From Adineta ricciae (taxonomy: Eukaryota > Rotifera > Eurotatoria > Adinetida > Adinetidae): DNA of 64,000 nt. The notes below the pieces were generated by a model. It was given only the letters and a program-made list of their open reading frames with translations. It made no database searches and had not been told where the DNA came from. The stretch is taken from positions 86,269-150,268 of the forward strand of contig CAJNOJ010000252.1 in the NCBI GenBank assembly GCA_905250025.1, given 5' to 3'. The translations under genes and the position numbers were made by a program. Positions 55,144 to 64,000 of this stretch are shown one piece after another. Positions within the stretch are counted from its first letter, which is position 1. Each line of letters starts with the position of its first letter.

Positions 55144-55324
55144 GACTATTATACATATATGTTTAGTACATATGTATATAGGTTGTTCTCTGCCGTCGGA
55201 TGACATTCACTTTCTCTTCGTGTCTTCGACACTTCTTCTTGTTTTTCTCTCTCGTGTGTTGTGATCATTCTCGATTCAATAAAGATATTGAATCTACATT
55301 CTTCTTGCATCACCAACACTAACA
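55144..55324. mobile_element. LTR of a retrotransposon, 3' portion
   Basis: The first 46 bases equal 63955-64000. It contains a TATA-like tract, an AATAAAG polyadenylation-type signal near 55279 and ends ...ACTAACA, the inverse of the TGTT that starts the other piece. Directly after it comes cacag, the target duplication. The 5' 74 bp are lost at the N. Confidence 0.6.
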
Positions 55325-55417
55325 CACAGCATCGATGATAATCGTATACTCGAAATGAAAAATTGAAGTGATCGTTTCAATAAGTTCCTTGAATAGAATT
55401 CATAGATTGAACAGTAG

Positions 55418-55870
55418 TTAATTTTTCAATGATAAAACTAACAGTAATCCCATGGTTGTAAATACACTGATATTGACCGAATGTGTTGCAAAATTGTAAG
55501 GTGAAGTTATGCCAGGATTCCCATCGATTACACCAGGTTTATTCGTAGTCTTGCTACCAATACTATAACAACAAAAATCGCAACAACGATTTTCAATAGC
55601 GTGTATACTGTTATCATCATCAGGATGAGGAGGATGAGTATCATCACAACGAGTAGGAAAATAAAAAATAGGAGGACAATGACCATAACCAGGATAAGGA
55701 TAGTCGCTATACATAATAATGTAACCAGGTTGATGGAGAGCAATATTAAGAGCACCAGCACCAGGATAATCAGTAGCAAGATTATTATAACAAGTACAAT
55801 TCGATTCCCCACTTGTACCCTTCATTATTAAAAATAATGCTAGAATCATGTTTATCTGAGCACTTTTCAT
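55418..55870 (-). CDS. Small secreted cysteine-rich, GPI-anchor-type protein (array unit 2)
   Basis: 150 aa, second copy of 47602-48054. Signal peptide, Tyr/Pro-rich stretch, cysteines and C-terminal hydrophobic tail are kept; changes include CCNFCCYG to CCDFCCYS and H to Q near ALHQPGY. The intact frame in both copies supports function. Confidence 0.65.
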   Translation of the reverse strand: MKSAQINMILALFLIMKGTSGESNCTCYNNLATDYPGAGALNIALHQPGYIIMYSDYPYPGYGHCPPIFYFPTRCDDTHPPHPDDDNSIHAIENRCCDFCCYSIGSKTTNKPGVIDGNPGITSPYNFATHSVNISVFTTMGLLLVLSLKN

Positions 55871-56309
55871 GTTAGGCTGTTTAGGAGAATACAGGAGCTT
55901 CAAGAAATAACGACGTGATATAATTTTGCACTATGTGCTACTTTCTTAAATAGTATTCGATAGGGCCGAACACAAACAAAAAGAAAAAACCAACCATTTC
56001 TCACTCGTCATGTTTTTATCTTTCCAACTACCATGCTATCTATCCTACGTTTTTCGTCAAGCGATACTTTTCTGGAAAAAAACTTTCATCGATGTAATTT
56101 CGTCGAAGTGTGCTTGAATCATAAGCAAGATTTTTCTTAGAATTCAAGGAAGTTGGGCATGAACTGTGTATTATATGCAAGAATTTCTACTGATAAATTT
56201 TGGTTCAATGGGCGAACTTCATCTTTCTTTTTTATTTATTTATCTGACTATGTAGCCAAGAAAACATACATGTATATACAGCGAAAGAATATGGTGAATG
56301 TTAGACAAT

Positions 56310-56619
56310 GTCACTGAATAGAATCGATAGCCATCACGACTTCGCCTACACATCTAATGAGTAGTCACCAAACGTGTGCAGTGTAGACAAGTGTTGATAG
56401 GAAAGTATACCCACGGCGGTAGGAGTCAACAGTCTGATCAAATCGACAAGTATAGTAAGAATGATGTAGCTTAATTTTGAAGTTTCTCTAAAGTAGTAGA
56501 ATGAAGAACGAGAAAGGAGATGGAATAGCTGGTATTCATAAAACAATCAAAATAATGAATTTAATGTGATAGACAAAAAGCGTTGAATTTTCAGTTAATG
56601 ATATACTACTATCATTCAT
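56310..56619 (-). pseudogene. Decayed 7TM receptor, N-terminal part (array unit 2)
   Basis: Second copy of 48418-48715 with the same KFIILIVL-stop-IPAI lesion, so decay predates the unit duplication. Confidence 0.55.
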
Positions 56620-57510
56620 TGTAAATGTAAAGCAAATGCAAGAGAAGACTGAGGAAGATATCCTTTCCAGAAAACACACAATGCCACTGAATATGATAAA
56701 TTTATGCGCTATACTTTTAGGACATCAAGTATCGTTTCTTAATTACAAGTGTCTCTTGGAAGATCCAACCAATACAGCGTATGATAAAACGCATCAAAAT
56801 AAAATGACCAATCTGAATATAAACTACGTATTAAATGTTCAATACCAAACTTTTCATGCACCTCGAATTCATTTAAGCAAATACATATCGAATAACGAGA
56901 CCGTAGCAATGTACTAAATGCAAGAATGAATACGTTTATCAGTATACACTAATCTTTCAAGTGAGTGTATGCTTCATCAAATGATTTTAATTGCTACTAT
57001 ATTGACGATCCTGTCGTAGGTGTATCAACTACTGATTGACACGCTGGTGAGGATAGCGTGTTGTAGCATGCCTACATTTTTGTGTTTCAACCGTCTGGAA
57101 GTCTAAATTTATACTTTATAGTCGTAGGCAATTGTGATTCATAGTTAAAAAGCACAGTGATGTTATCTGTTCGATTTATGAATGCTGTATAACATCCGTA
57201 GGCGGAATGATATGCATGCAAAAAGAAAATTGATTCAGGTGACAGTTATGCAGGCGATCTCGATAAGAAAATAATTTGAATTATGCATAGAGCGTAGAAA
57301 GCTGCATTAATTGTGTGCAGGAAAATAGTTGTCGAAGAGATTATTCACCATCATGTATATATACACAACAAAAGATGGATGTGAGCAAACTTAGTTTTAT
57401 TTGATTATATTCATATATAACATTTTTTCGAATGGCTCGCAAAAATAGGTATCGTAGGATTTATTTTTGATCGAAACGATGTACTCAAAGGACTAATTGT
57501 GTGTAGAAGA
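56620..57510. other. Intergenic (array unit 2)
   Basis: Homologous to 48716-49626; nothing recognised. Confidence 0.4.
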
Positions 57511-57729
57511 ATTGTTGACAAACAAGAACCAGTTAAAGAACATCGTGGTAATTATCCTGTCGGACGTCTACGTGGTGGTGGAGATTGCTCAACATGGTGA
57601 GTACGGGCATCAGAATAAGACAGAAATAATGATTGAATTTAAAAATCTGGTTTTAGTTTGAAATTAATTGCATATTTTCTGACGTGTTGCTTGTGCTGTG
57701 GTGAATGTGGGGACATGAAAATTTCCTAA
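57511..57729 (+). pseudogene. Cysteine-rich microprotein, start codon lost (array unit 2)
   Basis: Same two-exon structure as 49627-49844 with splice sites at 57596/57597 and 57656/57657 and the same stop. The ATG-GCT start is changed to ATT-GTT and no other in-frame ATG lies upstream before a stop. Unless a non-ATG start or an upstream exon is used, this copy is silent. The remaining residues are nearly unchanged, so the loss is recent. Confidence 0.5.
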
Positions 57730-58116
57730 AGGTTTTCCATTCTACTAATTTTATCATAATTCATTGAAATAAAATAAATTTCACCTGATGCTATAATTGT
57801 CGTACGAGAACATCATCATAGATGCTTTCCAAGTATGAATTGTGAACGAACTGTCTAGATGAAAGATTTCACAACTTCAGAGTTGTATGAGTGTTATACA
57901 AATTAATTCCAAAGAAGTTGCATTTTTAAGTAAAGCGTCCAAGACATGATTTCCTACTGACAAGCAAAACAGAAAGAGAAAAACAACACATTCATGACTC
58001 ATGCGCACATAAACAACCCTACTCGAAGAAGAGGGAAAAAAGCACATGGCACGATGAAATAAGACCATTTCACCGACAACAACAACATAAGAAACCCAGT
58101 AGAATGTTTACTGCCG

Positions 58117-58126
58117 TATATAAATA
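58117..58126 (+). promoter_or_regulatory. TATA box of NAPE-PLD-like gene (unit 2)
   Basis: TATATAAATA, same placement as at 50228. Confidence 0.5.
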
Positions 58127-58199
58127 CATGTTAATTATCCCACCAAACTATCGTTCGTTTATATTCAACTTCGAATAGACTATAATATTTTTGTTTAGA

Positions 58200-59376
58200 A
58201 TGGCGCACTCAACAGTAAATACAAAGAATTCTGATGGTGATGAATTGATTAAACCTTCGGAAAAAGGAGCTTACGGTTTTACTAACTCATTTAATTCAGA
58301 ATTCAAAATGCCGGACTATTTCAAAATCTTCCGTTGGTTATTTGCCAAAAATGATACCGGTTTACCAACGAACATTGAAGAATTAGATGAAACACTACCA
58401 GTGATAAAACACAAACCAGAAGACATACGAAAACAATCGCCCGGTCTACGATTTCTCTGGATTGGACATGCATCATGTTTTGTGCAAATAGATGACTTCA
58501 TGTTTCTTACCGATCCTGTCTTCAGTGACCGATGTAGTATCACACAATACATGGGGCCAAAACGTTTTCGTCCACCAGCATTGACAGTTAAAGATTTGCC
58601 TGATGAACTCGAAGCAATCGTTATTTCACATAATCATTTTGATCATCTTGATTATGAAAGTGTTCGACAGTTAAATGAACGTTATGGAGAGAAATTAACA
58701 TGGTTTTGTGGTCTTGGCGGACGGCAATGGTTTCTTGATTGTTCTATAAAGAACGTTGTCGAACTCGATTGGTGGCAAGAATGGACACATCCGGTATGAG
58801 AACGAACACATCATTTTTCTTACCACTTCTTTGAATTCTGTTCGTATTTAGACTAAAAAGAATGTTCAAATTGCCTTTTGTCCTGCACAACATTGGTAAG
58901 AGAATGTCTCTCAAAATAAATATATTCTCATTTCGATATTACTCTGATCTTCTAGGTCACGTCGTGCTTTGACTGACTTAAACCAATCTCTATGGGGTGG
59001 TTACGCCATATGGAATGAAAAGTATCGCTTTTATTTTGCTGGCGACGCAGGCTATACTCATAACATTCCAATATTCAGACAGATTGGAAAAAAGTATGGT
59101 CCATTTGACTTGAGCGCAATACCAATCGGTGCATACGAACCTCGCTGGATGATGGAAGCACAACATGTCTCACCCCATGAAGCGGTACAAATCCATATTG
59201 ATACTCAATCGAAGAAGTCGATTGGTATACATTGGGGAACATGGGCATTAGCAAATGAGTTTTATTTAGCACCGAGAGAACAACTTCAAAAAGCTGTTGA
59301 ATCCCGTAGATTAGATCCCGAATCGTTTACTGTTGTTAAACATGGAGAAACTTTTGATTTGCCTAGAAATGAATAA
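58200..59376 (+). CDS. NAPE-PLD-like metallo-beta-lactamase-fold phospholipase (array unit 2)
   Basis: Exons 58200-58793, 58852-58895 and 58956-59376 have exactly the exon lengths of the unit 1 copy, 352 aa. All metal ligands are kept (SHNHFDHLD, CPAQHW, FYFAGDAGYTH, IHWGTW). Substitutions lie mainly in the N-terminal 60 residues and the last 30. Two intact copies with conserved promoters suggest both are expressed. The gene is convergent with carboxypeptidase copy 3. Confidence 0.85.
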
Positions 59377-59723
59377 CACATTGAACTTGTATCTGTACCC
59401 ATATGTTTTTACACACGATTAAAGAGAGCGTGAACTTCAAACTTTGTAAGTTCATTCTTCGCTCTAGACACATTATTGTTTGATTGTATCTACATACAAT
59501 ACTTTCCATATAATAAAGAAAGTCACAGCATAAATTGTAGGAACATCGTCGAAACGTAAACATCAACTCACGCCATCGAAAGAATCTCCAACAGATTTGT
59601 ACATTGGAAAGAGGTCAACGAATCTCGTCAAACACCCTCAAAGCATTTACACGGAAAATTTTATTATTTTTCTTTGTCGAGATTAATACAGAAAAAGTAC
59701 ACTTTCGTTCGATTCGATATATG

Positions 59724-61346
59724 TCATACTAAAGCATCATCTTCGAGTGTAACAAATTCGTCCTTGACATTTTCGAAAGGTGAGTAGATCGCTGATTGTC
59801 GTTTCGATTGACATGTATTAGAACGACGAGCTGGTATTACTCTCATACATTGTTTTTCTTTCGATATAAACAACCAGATAATACCAATCAAAAGCACGAT
59901 GATAACGGTCATCGCAGTGATAATCAAAATCACACACTGAAATTTCTTATTGGTGTTTGATTGATCACTGGAATAAGTTAAATTCAGTTGTATAAATTGA
60001 TGTAACATTATACGTGATCGGTATGACTGATCATAAGGCACCATATGACCAGCATTGTAAAAAAGAATATATGTTAAGTTCCGTGCATATCGCATATAAC
60101 CGACAGATTCATCATCGACCATCCATGCATAGATCGGAGTCTTTGAACCGTTTGCTAGATTGAAACCAACTGCATCGTTCCATGTCATCTTGTCTAACAT
60201 GTTTTCTGTTGCCACATGATTGCAAATAATATCATACTCACCATGAAAGAATAAAATTGGAATTTGGCGCAGTAAATCGGGCAGTAATGCTATCGATGGT
60301 TTGGAAGTAAATACATGAAATGCGTTATGAACAGGTTCTATGAAATCTTTCCATTGAGATTTCTTTCCATTGATATGCAGACGAGACATAACATCCGGTC
60401 GATTCAAATACGCAGAAACATATTCAAGTTCCAAGGGCCCATTCATCCCACATATCGGCTTTTTTGCAGTTAATCGTATATCATAGGCATTGATGCATGA
60501 ACCTTCTGTGTTATCTCCACTCATTCTCCCATGATTTATTATTTGATCAAGAATTGGAAAACATGAGTCAACAAAAACATGCACTTGCTTTGATAATATG
60601 TCGTGACACCAAGCAACTAGTCGAGTAATGTTCGTGTAAATCGCTGAGTTATTCTTCAGTAAATCGTTTAAAAGTGCATATGGAAGATATGAATCATAAA
60701 GTGAAACAGGATCAATCCATCCACTTCCGATTATGAGACCACGTAGTTTCAACACCGATCGTTTTTCGAGAATAGCTTTGGCAATATATGGAATATATTG
60801 ACCTGCAAACGATTCACCAGCTAAGTAGATATCGTCTTCAAGTAGTTTCGGAAAAACTTCGATATATCGGTCGAGAAAACCGACAAAATGTTCTGCCATG
60901 ACGTCGAGTTCTTTAATAAATCGATTGTTTTCGGCATAAGAAAAGCCAGTACCGATCGGTTGATCGATGAATAAAAGATTAGCATAGAAGTGCCAGGAGC
61001 CATTATTCACCACCATAGTATCGTTATTTATAAAGCGAAAAGGGCCAATTTCAGTCCAAGCACCGATAAGGCTACTTTGACCGGGACCACCATTTAACCA
61101 GATGATTGTTCTTGATTTGTCGCTAATGAATTTGTTAGGAAAATGCCAAAAGAACAGTGAACCATGATTTTGTGAATTGACAGGTAGGTATCCAGCATGC
61201 ATATTTATCGACGATTCACTCTGTGGAAGAAGAGGCAAGTTTTCGACATAGAAATCATTCGCTTGTAAACCAATAGCATCGCAATTCAGAATATGAAATA
61301 AAAGAACTACTTGTAAAGACAACCGACTAATAATCGGACTCGTCAT
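59724..61346 (-). CDS. Membrane-anchored serine carboxypeptidase, copy 3
   Basis: 540 aa, complete. Signal peptide like copy 1 (MTSPIISRLSLQ...), NGGPGQSS, GESFAG, GEYDIICN, AGHMVPYD, C-terminal TM and tail. The N-terminal half carries its own variants (SSINMH, NSQNHGS, FINNDT, DRYIEVFPK, KRSVLK), shared where comparable with the truncated block 1 copy. The C-terminal half is close to copy 2. The upstream region matches that of copy 1. Confidence 0.9.
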   Translation of the reverse strand: MTSPIISRLSLQVVLLFHILNCDAIGLQANDFYVENLPLLPQSESSINMHAGYLPVNSQNHGSLFFWHFPNKFISDKSRTIIWLNGGPGQSSLIGAWTEIGPFRFINNDTMVVNNGSWHFYANLLFIDQPIGTGFSYAENNRFIKELDVMAEHFVGFLDRYIEVFPKLLEDDIYLAGESFAGQYIPYIAKAILEKRSVLKLRGLIIGSGWIDPVSLYDSYLPYALLNDLLKNNSAIYTNITRLVAWCHDILSKQVHVFVDSCFPILDQIINHGRMSGDNTEGSCINAYDIRLTAKKPICGMNGPLELEYVSAYLNRPDVMSRLHINGKKSQWKDFIEPVHNAFHVFTSKPSIALLPDLLRQIPILFFHGEYDIICNHVATENMLDKMTWNDAVGFNLANGSKTPIYAWMVDDESVGYMRYARNLTYILFYNAGHMVPYDQSYRSRIMLHQFIQLNLTYSSDQSNTNKKFQCVILIITAMTVIIVLLIGIIWLFISKEKQCMRVIPARRSNTCQSKRQSAIYSPFENVKDEFVTLEDDALV

Positions 61347-62589
61347 CTGTGTCTATAAGAAAACGAAGTCAGAGAATTAAACGAAAGAAACGGCGCAATT
61401 CAAAAGCATCTATACCCAATCGTTTTGCCCTGAAAATGCTACTCCAATATGCTCTAGAAATGTGAATAATCAATTGTCACATCGACGTAAAACATGCAAA
61501 TAAACAAAACAAGCAGGATACTTGCTTGTTAGTGTATTGGCAGGTAAGAACGAAAAGAAAGTGTTTGCACCACGTGATTATGCACATTCATCATGTTAAC
61601 TTTTTAACTCGAATGAAAGAACAGAGAAGAAAAAAGATGTGTCGTGCTACAGGGAGACGCCAAAGTCAGTTTACTCAAAAGAAAATTGAATATCGCTATT
61701 ACAGTTCAAGCAAATGAGCTGTTTTGTTTATCAACGACAGAGACATGATCAAGCTTTATATTGATAAAGACATTCCTAGAGAAACTCTTTGTTACGAATA
61801 ACAGAAAGAGCGTGTAATAAAGAAAAGTACTATATGATATAAGATCTGAATGTGAATTATAGTAAAGCAGAAGGAGACAAATAGGAAGAGAAAATATGTA
61901 TGAAAACAAAACACATGTGTTGCATAAATTTATATAATTTTTTACATTTGTTCTCAATGAATTGTCTTTGCTTGTGGAGCAGTACTTTGGTTTTATTTGT
62001 AAAAAAACGCAAATTTTCCTTCGGTGAGGTTTTATTGATACTTAAGAAAGCGTTTCTCTAGGAATGTCTTTATCCACATAAAGCTTGGGTATGTAAGAAC
62101 GAAGAATATGGATTTTGAAATCCTTGACTATGCAACATCACTATTCACAACAGAATGCTTCACCTTTTTTTCCAAACGTTCATTCATATTCACATAATCT
62201 GAAATAAACAAGCGACTGTTATTTCGAGATCAACAAGTAATCGGGAAATTCTTTCAACACGTGACAAACTTTTGTGCTACTTACCGATGCCTTCATCTTC
62301 CTGACTTAAAATTAAAAGAATTCTCTTTTATTTTTTTAGATACTTTCAACTAAATTTTCGATAGATCTTAGCTGGAAACGATGACATATACGCTCTGATT
62401 TCGAGGGACATCTAAACAGTCACTCAGGACTTAATTACATGAATTATACCGTTTAGATCCCATGGTCGGAGAAAACAAGAACGCGTAGAATATCTGTCTT
62501 GAAAGTTTCTCATCTCATCGGAGTCGATCGCAAAACAGTCGCAGAAATATTTGTCTTACACGATACAATCAATTTCTTTGCTGTGAACT
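61347..62589. other. Intergenic (array unit 2), homologous to 45693-46531
   Basis: Contains extra segments relative to the other copy near 61740-61880 and 62060-62200. No gene seen. Confidence 0.4.
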
Positions 62590-63433
62590 AACAGAATTGT
62601 ATCCAACTTGTTTACCATTCCATTCCTTCCAAAACCCATTTTTTGAATTCTGGCAACAGGAAACAAGCTAGAAGAATGAAGTCTGCTCTAACAGTTGTTT
62701 GAATCTCTACTATAAGTCTGTCATAATTAGTCGTTGAAGGAGTGCAGTGACGATAGCGGGTGTCAACGAAATTACAAACAGTCTCGAGATACTCAACAAT
62801 TGCAAAGTCACAACTTGATTTCAACGGCATTTTCCAACAATAACTCTCATAACGAGTGCAATATTAACGACAATAATGATGACGATCGGCCTAGTACTGT
62901 CTGTTATTCAATCGAAGACAGAGTGTCTTGTCAAAAAGGTAACAGTTCATGTATACACAGCCAACCAGTTTGTCTAGTCCCACAGATTGCTCTTGCACAG
63001 ATATAGAAAAGTAACATACAACACTAAATGCTATAGAAACATAACAGAACAGGAAAGTTTTCAAGAGAGTTCGAAATAGATTTAAATGAAAAACAAATAG
63101 ATTTTGGTGGATAGAAGCGGTGGCCATACGGAATTCTTCTATTACAGCGAATGAGTAGTCACCAAATGTCCATAATGTACAGTATAGACAGGTGTTGATG
63201 GGAAAATATACCCACAGTGGTAGAAGTCAACAGTCTGATAAAATTGACAAGCAGTAAGAGTAATATAGGTTGATTTTGAAGTTTCTCCAATGTAGTGCAA
63301 TTTTTAGCAGAAAATATAGAGATGAATAGAGTAGTTACGTTTGAATAGAAGTCAAAATCATGAGTTTAACTCGGAAGAAGAGATCTTGAATCTTCAGTTG
63401 TGGTGATGATGATGATGAGCTAATGTCATTCAT
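62590..63433 (-). pseudogene. Decayed 7TM receptor (array unit 2)
   Basis: Second, longer copy of 46532-47182. Starts MNDISSSSS. A TM3-region piece absent from the first copy is kept ('YTLWTFGDYSFAV'-like, minus strand 63190-63130), and TM4 reads 'FHLNLFRTLLKTFLFCYVSI'. Frames change several times and the C-terminal part is broken. Nonfunctional. Confidence 0.6.
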
Positions 63434-63880
63434 TGTAACAAATGAAGAAATTTCGGATTTTATCTGAGAGTTATTTCTACCGCGAAAAAGTCATGAGAAA
63501 CTAGGAAAATACCATAAAGCAAAGTCACTATCACCATAATAGTTCGAAAATAGCTCCTCAAATTCAATCAACTTTCGAGCCTCACAAGAGATATCAATGA
63601 AACTAAACTGGGGCAGAAAGTTTCCTACGCTTTTCAACAACTAGCCGACTTAGAATGACTTTCGTAATGTTAAACAAAAGAAAGAGGCCCTGCGTTAAAT
63701 TTCACCCAGCTTGCACACACCCTCAACTAGAATAACATTGCGCGCTCATCATCAGCATTGATCTTTTCGGAAATTAAAACTCTGAAAAGTCATATATTTT
63801 AAAAAAAGTAAAAAATCGTTTTTTATAAAATCACGTTTTAGCTTTTATCATCGGTTTTTCACCATAGACTGAATACACAG
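63434..63880. other. Left flank of LTR insertion
   Basis: Homologous to 47183-47513; ends in cacag, the left target-site copy. Confidence 0.5.
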
Positions 63881-64000
63881 TGTTGATGACTGTTTTCCTC
63901 TTTCTTTCTTTTGTCTTTCTATTCCTGTCTATGCACGTGATTCGATGTACTGGCGACTATTATACATATATGTTTAGTACATATGTATATAGGTTGTTCT
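63881..64000. mobile_element. LTR of a retrotransposon, 5' portion (runs off right edge)
   Basis: Begins TGTTGATGACTG directly after cacag, where the homologous locus at 47514 continues without interruption. From 63955 it equals 55144 onward. With the other piece the LTR would be about 255 bp, TG...CA bounded, of a size common for BEL/Gypsy-type LTRs. No internal coding region is visible, so solo LTR or full element cannot be told. Confidence 0.6.

Noticed and set aside
44049-55418. Equal 7816-bp spacing between carboxypeptidase copies 1-2 and between the two small secreted genes, suggesting one exact tandem duplication
   Set aside because: The intervening sequence (45.7-47.5 vs 53.5-55.1 kb) is not homologous and contains an N join, so the equal distance is coincidental.
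63955-64000. AT-rich palindrome-like tract (tatacatatatg...catatgtata) as a telomere or centromere signal
   Set aside because: It is internal to the LTR and also at 55144; no bdelloid-type telomeric repeats are seen in the window.
1-64000. tRNA, rRNA and CRISPR features
   Set aside because: No cloverleaf with B-box, no rRNA-like conserved stretch and no regularly spaced repeat array was found by eye; a tRNAscan or Infernal run would settle RNA genes.

Overview
The window looks like nuclear DNA of a bdelloid rotifer (Rotaria or Adineta type). This is an inference from gene content and architecture. The sequence is AT-rich. Genes are small and cut by GT-AG introns of about 45-100 bp, several of which I could resolve to the base because frame and protein motif both rejoin across them. 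Rotifer-type families are abundant: EGF-7TM and FMRFamide-like 7TM receptors, an N-terminal regulator-like domain with TPR-like tail, ART-TPR fragments, NHL proteins, and a cysteine-rich secreted family present only as decayed pieces. Near-identical segments occur side by side, with signs of gene conversion. Two single Ns (15913, 55143) sit exactly where homology to other copies breaks, so they are probably contig joins and long-range order across them is uncertain.

Layout. 1-4.6 kb: a decayed secreted-family gene, then a four-exon gene joining a caspase-like domain to an NHL beta-propeller. 4.7-15.9 kb (block 1): decayed EGF-7TM receptor, DUF4291 gene, 312-bp fold-back element, E2-like ubiquitin-conjugating gene, regulator-like/TPR-like gene, unknown remnants, intact 7TM receptor, and a serine carboxypeptidase cut at the first N. 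15.9-34.4 kb (unduplicated): ART-like fragment, cathepsin L-like pseudoprotease, secreted and membrane proteins, methyltransferase, zinc-ribbon membrane protein, secreted propeller protein, another 7TM receptor, a 2OG-oxygenase-WD40 fusion, and a Con-13-like/B-lectin fusion. 34.4-45.7 kb (block 2): a second copy of block 1 in the same order and orientation, ending in a complete carboxypeptidase.

45.7-64 kb is a younger array. It holds decayed 7TM receptors, a small GPI-type secreted protein (x2), a 52-aa cysteine-rich microprotein (x2, one without its start codon), a NAPE-PLD-like metallohydrolase (x2) and further carboxypeptidases. The last unit is flanked by pieces of a roughly 255-bp LTR with a 5-bp target duplication, and the matching empty site is present in the other unit.

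How the genes may work together. I see no operon logic. Several genes belong to signalling, ubiquitin or cell-death-like families (caspase-NHL, E2-like, regulator-TPR-like, ART-like) and several are secreted or surface proteins (carboxypeptidases, B-lectin fusion, GPI-type proteins, receptors). The repeated NAPE-PLD and carboxypeptidase pairs are the best-preserved part of the array, while the receptor copies between them have decayed, which suggests retention of the enzymes. All functions are read from motifs.
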